A program made the position numbers and the translations under genes. From contig NZ_QGMY01000002.1 in NCBI RefSeq assembly GCF_003173355.1, positions 917,389 to 981,388 of the forward strand: a stretch of 64,000 bases of DNA, in the 5' to 3' direction. The notes beneath the pieces were generated by a model. It was not told where the DNA came from. It was given only the letters and a program-made list of their open reading frames with translations, and searched no databases. This DNA is from Methanospirillum lacunae (lineage in GTDB: Archaea > Halobacteriota > Methanomicrobia > Methanomicrobiales > Methanospirillaceae). This document shows positions 45,707-54,681 of this stretch, in pieces (position 1 is the first letter of the stretch; each line of letters starts with the position of its first letter).

Positions 45707-46791
45707 CAGGTGATCACCCGGTGCTGTCCCCGGAGAATGAGAATCATAAAAAAGATCCCTCCAACGACATACATGATTACCCCTACCGGGATCTCTATCG
45801 GATCCATAACAGTTCTGGCTGCAGTGTCTGATATCAAAAGGATCAGAGCACCGAGCAGTGCAGAACAAGGAATCAGATACCGGTTGTCGTTGCCGATTAG
45901 CATTCTGCCGATATGTGGGCACATTAATCCAATGAACCCGATTATCCCGGTAAATGCGAGACAGGCAGATGATGTAAGAGTAGCAACAAAGAGGCCCACA
46001 AGCCTGAGACGATTGACGTGTACTCCAAGGTTTTTAGCAACATCATCTCCTGCTGCAAGTGTATTGAGATCCCATGCCCGGGATTCAAGATATAGAAAAC
46101 AGATCAGGGTAATGGGAGCAACAATACACACAGCTCCCCAGTTAGCTCCCCACATGCCTCCCATGAGCCAGAGGGTGATCTCACGAAGTTTTTCATCTTT
46201 GGTAAGATACTTGAGGATCATCACTCCTGCAGTGAAGATATATCCAATGACTACTCCTGACAAAATCAGTGTCGCACTAGAGGAGCCTTTCATCCGCGAT
46301 ATGGCGTAAATAAGAAGTATTGAGAACCATCCAAGCAGGAACGCTGATATGATAATTGAACCATTCTGGTACTGGACTGGGATAAAAGGGAAGAGAGAAG
46401 ATCCAAATACAATAGCCATCGCAGCTCCAAAAGAAGCTGCTGAAGAGAGTCCCAGAGTAAAAGGACTTACAAGAGGATTTTTGAGAAGTGCCTGCATCAC
46501 ACAACCTGCCACAGCAAGACTGATTCCGGTGACGATTGAAAGCAGAATCCGTGGTAATCTGAAATCTATGACAACTATCTTTTCAGACTGTGTTGTAGCA
46601 AGAGATGCAGGATTGGCAATCATCTGATACAGGATGGAAAAAATTCGCTCAAAGGGCAGATGATATGAACCGGCACTCATGGCATACATACATGACAGGA
46701 AGAGAAGGATGAGAAGTGAAATGATAATCATCCACTTTTTTGTTTTTTCTGAGTGGTAGATCTGTTTCAAAGCAGTATTACTATAGTTCAT
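45706..46791 (-). CDS. FecCD/BtuC-type permease
   Basis: A 361-residue permease with about ten membrane helices. It shows the family marks FRLPRILLSIVTGISLAVAGCVMQALLKNPLVSPFTLGLSSAASFGAA and the ATPase-coupling loop around AFTGIIGFIGLMCPHIGRMLIGNDNRYLIP. First gene of the minus-strand importer operon, coupled to the ATPase gene. The substrate is a metal chelate, corrinoid or haem; sequence alone does not decide. Confidence 0.92.
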   Translation of the reverse strand: MNYSNTALKQIYHSEKTKKWMIIISLLILLFLSCMYAMSAGSYHLPFERIFSILYQMIANPASLATTQSEKIVVIDFRLPRILLSIVTGISLAVAGCVMQALLKNPLVSPFTLGLSSAASFGAAMAIVFGSSLFPFIPVQYQNGSIIISAFLLGWFSILLIYAISRMKGSSSATLILSGVVIGYIFTAGVMILKYLTKDEKLREITLWLMGGMWGANWGAVCIVAPITLICFLYLESRAWDLNTLAAGDDVAKNLGVHVNRLRLVGLFVATLTSSACLAFTGIIGFIGLMCPHIGRMLIGNDNRYLIPCSALLGALILLISDTAARTVMDPIEIPVGVIMYVVGGIFFMILILRGQHRVIT

Positions 46792-47020
46792 TTCTAAGCT
46801 CTGCTGAAAAGTATCATCATATGAATGAAAGAAATGATCTATTTATTGTTACGATTTTTATTATATTGATGTTTTTTTAAATAAAATTGTTAGCATAGGA
46901 TGAAATCATAATGAAAAATGTATCTCAATAAAATATTAGAAACATTTTTGCATCCATTAAATATTTTGTTTAGTTAAATACTACATTTGAAATTATCAAT
47001 ATTTTTTTTCAAACCAAATC

Positions 47021-47077
47021 GTAATAATTAGTATGCATTGAAAAATTACATCTGAAAATATTCATACTAGTTATTAC
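47021..47077. promoter_or_regulatory. Long inverted repeat upstream of the importer operon
   Basis: Arms GTAATAATTAGTATG (47021-47035) and CATACTAGTTATTAC (47063-47077) match at 14 of 15 positions as an inverted repeat around a 27-base spacer. The size and AT-rich centre suggest a regulator binding two half-sites, such as a metal-sensing repressor. A nickel (NikR-like) or iron regulator would fit the neighbours, but the spacing differs from the Escherichia coli NikR site. Confidence 0.55.
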
Positions 47078-47166
47078 ATAATTGTAAATGTACTACTGTA
47101 ATGAGTTTTGATTCTTTGAGGTGGAGTACAACCAGAAGGAAAGAAACATGCATTCGATCCAACCAT

Positions 47167-47191
47167 GTTGAAGGAGTAGTGACCCTTCAAC
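47167..47191. other. Hairpin GTTGAAGG / CCTTCAAC
   Basis: A perfect 8-base stem (47167-47174 with 47184-47191) with a 9-base loop, inside a GC-mixed segment of ~120 bases ending at the methyltransferase stop. It could be a terminator for the methyltransferase transcript on the minus strand or part of a small RNA. No T-run follows closely, so a simple terminator is not certain. Confidence 0.4.
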
Positions 47192-47267
47192 AGAGACGGG
47201 GTAATTACTTCATTACAGAAACCATCTCCCTCGCCTTAAAATACGACCAACTGACTACACGATGACT

Positions 47268-48161
47268 TTACTGTTTTTTCAGCATATGAGAACTACCCCT
47301 GCTCTTCCATGAAAATATTACCGATATAAGGTCACCTTTTAATTTGAAAGAATCATTATTGCCCGGCTCTAATCCTTGGAAGTACTTTTCCATATACGAA
47401 AGATCTGATCGGTCCAAAACGCCTATCCGGGAAGCATAATCACGGACAATCTCATCTAAGCTCATATTCTCTTCAACCGATGATTCGCGAAAAACTGTAG
47501 CATCTGCAAAGATACCCATTTCATAAAGGATTTGATAAAGAACGTCAGCTTTTGGACCGGGTGAATACTTTTTATCATGATAATGAGGCCACAGGTCACG
47601 AATTGTCTGCTCCCAGGGAGTAACACCGGCAAACCAGATCAAAAAAATTCTCCCATTACAAACCTTCTCCATCTTTAAGATTGCCTCTGAAATATCAGGC
47701 ATGCCAAGCGAATAACATGCAATTACCGTATCATAGGGTCCGGAGATCTCATCAGGAACTACATGTTCCCATCGTGATCTAACAATCTCAATATTTGTCA
47801 CCCCAAATTCAGCTGCATTCTCAGCAAGTAATGCACTCATCCCATAGGCTGGTTCAATAGCTGTTACATGACAGCCCGACCGGGCAAGAGGGAGAGTAAT
47901 CGCACCGGGCCCACTTCCGATATCAAGGACTTTTGAGGGCTGATATGGTAAGATAGCCGAGAGTATAGAATCATATCTGGTTTTATTCCTCTGGGTTTGT
48001 ATCCAAAACTCCCTGGCTTTGTCTATTGAATTCCAAACGCTGGCACAATCACCGTTTCCCCGGGTGATAATGTTGTTGATCATCGTTTCTTTCCAAATCT
48101 CTGACCAGGAGATTGAATTCGTATCCAAAATATTATAAAATGAAGCGTTACTAATTGCCAT
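47268..48161 (-). CDS. Class I SAM-dependent methyltransferase
   Basis: A 297-residue methyltransferase. Motif I is VLDIGSGPGAITLPLA (about residues 79-94), followed by the acidic Glu of VTAIEPAYGM, then YDTVIACYSLGMPDISEAI. The N-terminal ~70 residues are helical with a W-x-S-I-D-K-A-R-E-F-W segment. ATG 48161 is preferred over TTG 48170. It is divergent from the Opp-type binding protein gene with only 49 bases between, so both may answer to one regulator. The substrate is unknown; a small metal-binding molecule is one idea. Confidence 0.82.
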   Translation of the reverse strand: MAISNASFYNILDTNSISWSEIWKETMINNIITRGNGDCASVWNSIDKAREFWIQTQRNKTRYDSILSAILPYQPSKVLDIGSGPGAITLPLARSGCHVTAIEPAYGMSALLAENAAEFGVTNIEIVRSRWEHVVPDEISGPYDTVIACYSLGMPDISEAILKMEKVCNGRIFLIWFAGVTPWEQTIRDLWPHYHDKKYSPGPKADVLYQILYEMGIFADATVFRESSVEENMSLDEIVRDYASRIGVLDRSDLSYMEKYFQGLEPGNNDSFKLKGDLISVIFSWKSRGSSHMLKKQ

Positions 48162-48210
48162 AAACCACAATAAAATAATATCATTTTTTAATTATTAACA
48201 CATAGTATTC

Positions 48211-49797
48211 ATGATGAAGAGACACGTTCGTCTTATGACAGTGAAAGCAGGAATGATTTTATTCCTATTACTCACGATGACGACATGCTGCATGGCAGCG
48301 GAAGAGAAGACATTACGGATTGCTACATTAAATGAGATTAAATCACCCTCATTTCTGGGAGATTATTCAACCGGACTTTTTAACCATATCTCAAACCCCC
48401 CTCTTATGCAGATGGACAGTAGTGGAAAAATTATAGGTCTTCTTGCTGATTCATTTGATGTATCATCTGATAATACAAAATGGACTTTTAATTTGAAACC
48501 TAACCAGTATTGGAGTGACGGAAAACCAGTAACCGGAGAGGACGTAGCATTTTCGATAAATATGTATGGTAAGAGTATTCCTAGTGCCGGCTGGATCGGA
48601 GAAACACTAAAAGATACTCAGGTAGACGGAAACAAAGTCACGTTTACGTTCAACAAACCCTACACAAACCTGGATAGAGAGTTTACATCATACTCCATAA
48701 TGCCAAAGCACATCTGGGAATCAATCGACAATCCTGTAAATTTTACTAGTAACGGCCCATATGTCGGATGCGGTCCATTTTACGTGGACAAAATTGACCT
48801 CAACGCAGGGAAACTCATTTTCAAAAAGAATCCCAGTTGGAAAGGAAATGCTCCATATTACGACCAGGTAGAGATCAGCTGGTTTAAGAATGCTGACGCT
48901 GCAGCAAAAGCCCTTGAATCAGGAGCAATGGATACCTACTGGAAATATGCAGATGCCTACCCATATTCGGCTGTTGACTCACTTAAGGCCACAGGGAAAT
49001 TTGATATCCTTGAAACTCCGACCAGCGGAATGACATTCCTTGGATTTAACCTGAAAAATGAACCACTGAGTGATGTAAACTTCAGAAAAGCTATTGCTGA
49101 ATCCATAAACTATCCTGAATTTGTCCAGGTGTCCACTCTTGGACATGGCAGCATTCCAAACAGCGGGTTTGTTCCTCCGGCAATGGATGGATATGTCGAC
49201 ACACAGGCCATGCAGTACAATCCAGAGGATGCAAAAAAGATTCTTCAGGAAGCAGGATACAAGGATTCAGATGGAAATGGTATCATAGAAGGCCCTGATG
49301 GAAAGGATACCGTCCTGGAACTTTTAATCAGGAATAGTTTCTCTCGTGAAGCAGAACTGCTCAAAGAATACCTTAATGCAGTAGGAATCGGTACAGACAT
49401 AAAATCTGTTGAAGACAACACCTGGTTTGATCTTAAGGATAATTACAAGTATGATATCACGCTGACCCGGACAACTCCCTGGGGTATGCTTATGCATGCC
49501 GGATGGGCGACCGGGTATTTTGACAGCAGAAGAACCGGACAGGGCGTTCTCCATACTGTAGATGACAAGAAATTCCTTGATCTCTGTGATAACATCCTCG
49601 CCACCACAGATAAATCAAAATTAAAAGAGTACGCAAAGGAAGTTCAGAACTATTATGCAGAAAACCTGCCAGGCATCCCCTTGTACTGGAAAAATGACGT
49701 AACTCCGTATAACAAAGACATTACCGGATGGTATTCCAGCCCGCTATACGGAATAATGAATGAATTCACGTTTACCGGTGTTAAACCGGTTGCCTGA
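48211..49797 (+). CDS. Peptide/nickel ABC transporter substrate-binding protein (family 5)
   Basis: A 528-residue exported binding protein. Residues ~1-30 form a signal peptide ending near CMAAEEK. The mature part has the SBP family 5 layout: TLRIATLNEIKSPSF, NTKWTFNLKPNQYWSDGKPVTGEDVAFSI, GCGPFYVDKI, NVNFRKAI-type ISGMTFLGFNLKNEPLSDVNFRKAIAES, and NLPGIPLYWKND at the end. Substrates of the family include oligopeptides, nickel and nickel-chelates. With the F430 genes in the same window, nickel or a Ni-chelate is attractive, but this is inference. First of five genes in one operon. Confidence 0.88.
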   Translation: MMKRHVRLMTVKAGMILFLLLTMTTCCMAAEEKTLRIATLNEIKSPSFLGDYSTGLFNHISNPPLMQMDSSGKIIGLLADSFDVSSDNTKWTFNLKPNQYWSDGKPVTGEDVAFSINMYGKSIPSAGWIGETLKDTQVDGNKVTFTFNKPYTNLDREFTSYSIMPKHIWESIDNPVNFTSNGPYVGCGPFYVDKIDLNAGKLIFKKNPSWKGNAPYYDQVEISWFKNADAAAKALESGAMDTYWKYADAYPYSAVDSLKATGKFDILETPTSGMTFLGFNLKNEPLSDVNFRKAIAESINYPEFVQVSTLGHGSIPNSGFVPPAMDGYVDTQAMQYNPEDAKKILQEAGYKDSDGNGIIEGPDGKDTVLELLIRNSFSREAELLKEYLNAVGIGTDIKSVEDNTWFDLKDNYKYDITLTRTTPWGMLMHAGWATGYFDSRRTGQGVLHTVDDKKFLDLCDNILATTDKSKLKEYAKEVQNYYAENLPGIPLYWKNDVTPYNKDITGWYSSPLYGIMNEFTFTGVKPVA

Positions 49798-49814
49798 AGA
49801 CCTACCTTTTTTTT

Positions 49815-50786
49815 ATGTCTGACCATTCTGCTTTGTATATTCTTATTGTACGAAAAAGCATACGATATCTTCTCTCCCTTGTCCTGGTTGTGTGTATTGT
49901 CTTTTTTATCCCAAGGTGTATGCCCGGAGACCCGGTCCGCAATCTTGTTGGCGATGACGTCTGGCTTTCTGCTGAAACAATTGAAAAAATCCGCAGCGAT
50001 ATGGGACTAAATCTTTCATTATCAGAGCAATTTGTCAGATATATTCAAAATCTCGGAACATTCAATCTTGGATTCTCGTACCAGTTGCATGCACCAGTCA
50101 TAGATCTTCTCGCTGCCAGAATTCCATGGACAGTGCTCCTTATCGGAACTGCTGCCATCGCCGGAGCGATCACAGGTATTCTCATCGGTGCAGTTGTCGG
50201 ATGGAACCAGGATACATGGTGGGCGAAGATTATCACTGCTATATCATTCTTAATCTCTTCAGTTCCGCCTTACCTGCTCGCATTATTATTTCTGGCAGTA
50301 TTTTCCTTTCAATTTAAGTTATTTCCGTTCAAAGGACTCTATGATACTCCTGATCCTCTGAGTATTATATACCATCTTACTCTTCCCATCACGGTCCTGA
50401 CCCTTTTTTATGGTTCCAGAAATCTCGTTATCATGCGGGGATCAGTATTGAGTGAGAAGGATCTTCTCTATCCGCAATGTGCACGTTCGTTTGGTATCCC
50501 CTCATCAGGAATACTCTGGAGACAGGTTACAAAGAATGCGATAATTCCGGTGATAACATTGATCGGTCTCGATTTTGGATTTCTCTTTTCCGGAGCATTG
50601 TTCATTGAGATCGTCTTCTCACTACAGGGGATGGGAAGTCTCATCTATGATGCAATTTTACTCAGGGACATTCCAGTATTAACAGGTTCATTTCTCATTA
50701 TCTCAATTCTGGTAATTATTGCAAATTTTTCTGTAGACATTCTTACCGCAATCATAGATCCACGGGTCAGGATAATTGGATCATGA
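49815..50786 (+). CDS. OppB/NikB-type ABC permease
   Basis: A 323-residue permease with six membrane spans. The N-terminal helix and the following periplasmic part (FIPRCMPGDPVRNLVGDDVWLSAETIEKIRSDMGL) are those of OppB/DppB/NikB; the EAA-type coupling loop is AYPQCARSFGIPSSGILWRQVTKNAIIP. It starts 17 bases after the binding protein and overlaps the next permease gene by 4 bases. Confidence 0.9.
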   Translation: MSDHSALYILIVRKSIRYLLSLVLVVCIVFFIPRCMPGDPVRNLVGDDVWLSAETIEKIRSDMGLNLSLSEQFVRYIQNLGTFNLGFSYQLHAPVIDLLAARIPWTVLLIGTAAIAGAITGILIGAVVGWNQDTWWAKIITAISFLISSVPPYLLALLFLAVFSFQFKLFPFKGLYDTPDPLSIIYHLTLPITVLTLFYGSRNLVIMRGSVLSEKDLLYPQCARSFGIPSSGILWRQVTKNAIIPVITLIGLDFGFLFSGALFIEIVFSLQGMGSLIYDAILLRDIPVLTGSFLIISILVIIANFSVDILTAIIDPRVRIIGS

Positions 50787-51622
50787 AATTTTCAATTTAT
50801 CAGGGATATGAAAAATATCTGCAGCCCGGTGTTATATGGGCTGTAATTATCCTCGGATTATTCCTACTCTGTGCAATTTTTCCTGCTGCTATTTCAGGAA
50901 ATGAAAATTCCAAACGGTATAAACCATTTCTTTACCCAACATCAGATCATATCCTTGGAACTGATGATGTCGGACACGATATCTTCTCGGTTGTTGTTTA
51001 TTCAGCCAGAGTCTCTCTGATAATCGCATTTTCAGCAGGATTTATTTCAGTGATGATAGGACTAGTCATCGGACTTGCTGCAGGCTATTTTTCAGGAATC
51101 ATTGATGATCTGCTGATGGGTCTGACCGATCTCGTGCTCATCGTTCCAAAAATTCCGGTAATCATTCTTATCGCCGCAATAACAAGACCAAGCATTCTGC
51201 TCCTCATTCTTGTTCTCGGTTTTTTATCCTGGGAAACCACAGCACGAATGGTGAGATCCCGTGTCATGCAGGTGACCGGTTCAGGATTTATTCTTTCATC
51301 AAAAACGTTTGGGTTTTCTCCCGGATGGATCATGACACGGGATATTGTTCCTGTACTCTACCCGGTAATTCTCCCAAAATTAATGATTGTTGTTGCCGGG
51401 GCATTAATTTCTGAAGCATCCCTGTCATTTCTCGGATTATCAGATCCCACTATGAATAGCTGGGGAAAAATGATTGCTGATGCATTCTCTCATGGAGGAT
51501 TTATCAGAAATATGTGGTGGTGGTATGGACCTCCGGCGATTTGCATTATTCTGATGATACTCGCATGTGTCAGAATCGGATCGATATGGGAGACAAAACA
51601 GACTGAGAGGGCCTTTGATTGA
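50783..51622 (+). CDS. OppC/NikC-type ABC permease
   Basis: A 279-residue permease with six spans. Visible marks are HILGTDDVGHDIFSVVVYSARVSLIIAF, the typical start of the OppC core, and the coupling loop SSKTFGFSPGWIMTRDIVPVLYPVI. It ends ASLSFLGLSDPTMNSWGKMI, the signature C-terminal part of this family. It pairs with the OppB-type product to form the channel. Overlaps of 4 bases on both sides. Confidence 0.9.
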   Translation: MKFSIYQGYEKYLQPGVIWAVIILGLFLLCAIFPAAISGNENSKRYKPFLYPTSDHILGTDDVGHDIFSVVVYSARVSLIIAFSAGFISVMIGLVIGLAAGYFSGIIDDLLMGLTDLVLIVPKIPVIILIAAITRPSILLLILVLGFLSWETTARMVRSRVMQVTGSGFILSSKTFGFSPGWIMTRDIVPVLYPVILPKLMIVVAGALISEASLSFLGLSDPTMNSWGKMIADAFSHGGFIRNMWWWYGPPAICIILMILACVRIGSIWETKQTERAFD

Positions 51623-52548
51623 AGAACAAAAAAATTCTGCAGGTTGAGAAATTATCAGTCTGGTTCAGGTCCGGGGAATGTGAAGTCTGTGCAGTATCAG
51701 ATTTTTCTTTAACTCTTGCAGAGGGAGAGACAGTTGCAATAATTGGTGAATCAGGATGTGGAAAGTCGGTTGCAGCACACGCAATTATGAGAATTCTTCC
51801 ATCTTCTTCCAGGATAGACGGTAACATTTTCATCAATGATATTTGTATTACACAATTAACAGAAGAAGAGATGGAGAGGATTCGCGGAGATCATATTGCA
51901 ATTCTCTTTCAGAGTCCTGACAGATCACTCAACCCCCTTTACATGATCAAAAGACAGGTTGCTGAACCTTTGAAAATTCATAACAAACCTGCAGACAAGC
52001 AAACGATTGAGACAATTCTGCGTCAGGCAGGGTGTAATCATTCTGATATTATCAGCAAGTATCCATGCCAGTGTTCAGGGGGAATGAATCAGCGGGCTCT
52101 TCTTGCGATTGTATCAGGTTTGAACTCCGGGATAGTTATTATGGATGAACCAACGAAAGGGCTTGATTATGACAGAGTAAAAGATGTTCAGCAGTCCCTT
52201 GAAGAAATTAAATCAGATATGAGAGGAATTATTCTTATCTCTCATGATATTTCTTTTGTCAGAAGCCTCTCAACAAGAATAATGGTGATGTATGCTGGAG
52301 AAGTGATTGAATCTGGCTTGACATCAGATATCCTTACTCAGCCCATGCACCCGTATACTCGATCCCTTCTCATGAGTCTTCCAGAACATGGGTTTGTTCC
52401 GATTCCCGGTATGGCACCGGCACTTTCAGAAATCCCAGCCGGATGCAGATTTTCTCCACGATGCACCATGAGTGATGAACCCTGTAATCATTTCCATCCT
52501 GACCTTGTCAGATACAAAGAGAGAGAGGTCAGATGCCACCGGTATTGA
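51619..52548 (+). CDS. OppD-type ABC ATP-binding protein
   Basis: A 309-residue ATPase starting at TTG 51619, overlapping the OppC stop. Walker A is GESGCGKSVAAHAI, the Q-loop LFQSPDRSLNP, the signature QCSGGMNQRALLAI, Walker B IVIMDEPTKGLD and the His switch ISHDISFVRSL. The C-terminal oligopeptide-type tail with cysteines (GCRFSPRCTMSDEPCNHFHP) may hold an iron-sulfur cluster, as in other OppD proteins. Confidence 0.92.
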   Translation: MKNKKILQVEKLSVWFRSGECEVCAVSDFSLTLAEGETVAIIGESGCGKSVAAHAIMRILPSSSRIDGNIFINDICITQLTEEEMERIRGDHIAILFQSPDRSLNPLYMIKRQVAEPLKIHNKPADKQTIETILRQAGCNHSDIISKYPCQCSGGMNQRALLAIVSGLNSGIVIMDEPTKGLDYDRVKDVQQSLEEIKSDMRGIILISHDISFVRSLSTRIMVMYAGEVIESGLTSDILTQPMHPYTRSLLMSLPEHGFVPIPGMAPALSEIPAGCRFSPRCTMSDEPCNHFHPDLVRYKEREVRCHRY

Positions 52549-53267
52549 TTGAGACAAATCATGTGCATAAAACATACCGTCAAAGCCTGCTTGGAAGATC
52601 GCAGGCTATTTTATCTCATTGTTGTATTCAGATCTATGAAGGAGAATCTGTTGGTCTGATGGGACCATCAGGTTCTGGAAAAACTACACTCGGTAAAATT
52701 CTTGCGGGAATCGAACGCCCGGATAAAGGAGATGTGAGTTTCCGGGGAAACAATATTCACTCAGCAAACCAGGAGATTTGGTCTGATTACCGGAGATCGG
52801 TTCAGATGCTCTTTCAGGATCCTCAAGGAACATTTCACCCATTCAGAACGATAGGTCAATCAATTGAATGTGTTGCCGATCTCCTTGGCTACTCTTCTTC
52901 TGATTACAACAACTGCATCACGTCACTCTGTGAAAAAGTTGGCATTCATCCTGAAGTTCTCTCCCGGTATCCTGATCAGATATCTGGAGGACAAGCACAA
53001 CGACTGGCTCTCGCAAGAATTCTTCTTTCAAGGCCCAGGCTAATAATTCTTGATGAACCAACTTCAGGACTCGATATTTCGGTGCAGGCACAGATTCTTC
53101 ATCTTCTCAGAGAGTTTCAGAATCGTGAAAAGATAGCATATCTCCTGATATCTCATGATCCGGCGGTTGTCGGGTTTTTATCAAACCGTCAGTATCTCAT
53201 TCGAAATGGAATAGTATCTGAAATCTCTCTGAATACCCCTGAAGTAAGAAATACGACTATAAATTAG
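52533..53267 (+). CDS. OppF-type ABC ATP-binding protein
   Basis: A 244-residue ATPase. Walker A is GPSGSGKTTLGKIL, the Q-loop LFQDPQGTFHP, the signature ISGGQAQRLALARILL, Walker B LIILDEPTSGLDISVQ and the His switch LISHDPAVVGFL. It is shorter than typical OppF because it lacks the C-terminal cysteine tail, as NikE does. It overlaps oppD by 16 bases and is the last gene of the five-gene importer operon. Confidence 0.92.
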   Translation: MPPVLIETNHVHKTYRQSLLGRSQAILSHCCIQIYEGESVGLMGPSGSGKTTLGKILAGIERPDKGDVSFRGNNIHSANQEIWSDYRRSVQMLFQDPQGTFHPFRTIGQSIECVADLLGYSSSDYNNCITSLCEKVGIHPEVLSRYPDQISGGQAQRLALARILLSRPRLIILDEPTSGLDISVQAQILHLLREFQNREKIAYLLISHDPAVVGFLSNRQYLIRNGIVSEISLNTPEVRNTTIN

Positions 53268-53941
53268 ACCTTTTTTAATAATATCGCCATTTTAAACCGG
53301 ATTAAAAACATCATCATATTCAAACGAGGTTTCATAATCTTGCATCAATCCGACTAATTGTATGTATCAGATAGGAGAGGTGATAAAGAGCCCTTATAAA
53401 ATCGAAATTCATGGCTATCTTTTGAAATAAAGGATAATATAAGCATATCAATGATTGGATTTCAGATCCCCTAACTGAATTTACAAATTGGGCCTTATTT
53501 AAAAAAATAAGGCCATATTAGGAAAATTGGTTTTTCAAACTCATATGATATTCATCAACCAGGATCATGTAATTAAAAGATACATCCAGTATTTTTTTAT
53601 AATGAACTCGCATATTATAAAAAACAAAAGATATGCTCAGCAAATAAAAATTCCATCAGTAATATCAACAATAATATGATAGCGAATGTTTAAAGAATTA
53701 TTATTACCTCACAGCCAATAACCGGAAAACGAGTCCCGATATTACCCTAATCAAGTAATAAAATCCGCCAATACGAAATAAATCACATTTGTTACTTAGT
53801 TTTTAGGAATTTATCCCAAAACGAAATTTGAACTTTAGTTAACATAGAAATTTCAGCCTTTTTTAGATTTTTTCGGATAAAAAAATAGAGCAAACTGACA
53901 ATTATTAACCAATTAAATATCCAAAAATATTAGGTGACATT
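53268..53941. other. AT-rich intergenic region after the Opp-type operon
   Basis: About 675 bases, very AT-rich and without a plausible gene on either strand. It contains a strong hairpin (53491-53514) that could end transcription of the importer operon, and the promoter region of the next gene at its right end. I see no other structure. Confidence 0.6.
53491..53514. terminator. Strong hairpin, possible terminator
   Basis: GGCCTTATTT (53491-53500), loop AAAA, AAATAAGGCC (53505-53514): a perfect 10-base stem with a 4-base loop, 224 bases after oppF. Terminator role is inferred from position; archaeal terminators are usually simple T-runs, so it may also be a processing or regulatory hairpin. 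Confidence 0.45.
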
Positions 53942-54610
53942 ATGCATTTAAAAATAAACCTGCCACTTATCTCCTTGTGCCTATTCATGTTGATTATGGT
54001 TTTTTCAGGAGTTCAAGTAACCGCTGATGAACCCGGACTTGTTATTGTTGAGAAAAACAAAGACACATCAGAGATCCTTTCAAAAACCGAGTACTCATTT
54101 GCTGATATCAATACTTCAATGACATCTATTGGTGCACCCGGGGGAATACTATTGAGCTTCCAGGGGCCAACATTTGATCCCTCGAACCTCTGGGATCCTG
54201 AAGCATCATTAAACATTGATAACCTAAAAACAAAAGTTATTGGTGTCCCGGTAAAGGAGATTCTCGATAAAGCAAACTATTCAGGCAAAATCATTAATGT
54301 TACCTTTGTAGCTGAAGATGGCTTTCAAAAAACATTGCCGTCAGAAAATATAATCAATCCTCCCAAAGATCAAGGTTTACCAATTTTAGCATACTGGTAT
54401 GCAGATCAAGGACTCCTCCCTGAGGACAACGGATACCGACTTTACTTTACCGCCCCTGACGGTTTATACGGAAATACAGATATGAAGAATACACTTCCTG
54501 AATCATATCAGCATTACTTCTACAATTCTGCAGATAAAATCCTATATCCATCAGCAAAAGGAATGTCAGTAGCAAAGATTGCTGAGATAGATCTCCAGAT
54601 GGACAAATAA
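53942..54610 (+). CDS. Secreted sulfite-oxidase-fold-like protein
   Basis: A 222-residue exported protein. Residues 1-28 are a signal peptide (ICLFMLIMVFSGVQVTADE region). The mature domain follows the order seen in the neighbouring secreted proteins: SLNIDNLKTKVIGVPVKEILDKANYSG, then FVAEDGFQKTLPSENI, LAYWYADQGLLPEDNGYRLYF, YGNTDMKNTLPESYQHYFY and MSVAKIAEIDL. This is the layout of the oxidoreductase molybdopterin-binding (sulfite oxidase/YedY) fold, where a G-V-P-V/L-x-x-L segment lines the cofactor pocket. No cofactor-ligating Cys is seen, so it may be a binding protein. It is transcribed toward the minus-strand tungstate operon. Confidence 0.65.
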   Translation: MHLKINLPLISLCLFMLIMVFSGVQVTADEPGLVIVEKNKDTSEILSKTEYSFADINTSMTSIGAPGGILLSFQGPTFDPSNLWDPEASLNIDNLKTKVIGVPVKEILDKANYSGKIINVTFVAEDGFQKTLPSENIINPPKDQGLPILAYWYADQGLLPEDNGYRLYFTAPDGLYGNTDMKNTLPESYQHYFYNSADKILYPSAKGMSVAKIAEIDLQMDK

Positions 54611-54681
54611 ACAATTTATTCAAAACATCATGAGAAATCTGAAACTCTTATTTTTTGAAAAAAGATTAAGAGGTATTTTTT

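Larger units (their letters stand above)
46792..47267. other. AT-rich intergenic region before the FecCD importer operon
   Basis: About 475 bases without a gene, very AT-rich to 47100 then more mixed. It holds two structured elements listed separately (47021-47077 and 47167-47191). It lies between the stop of the methyltransferase gene and the start of the permease gene, both on the minus strand, so it should carry the importer promoter and control sites. Confidence 0.6.

Noticed and set aside
45707..45922. N-terminal extension of the FecE-type ATPase
   Set aside because: It is rich in Cys, Arg and His without domain character and overlaps the permease gene; the TGATG junction marks the true start.
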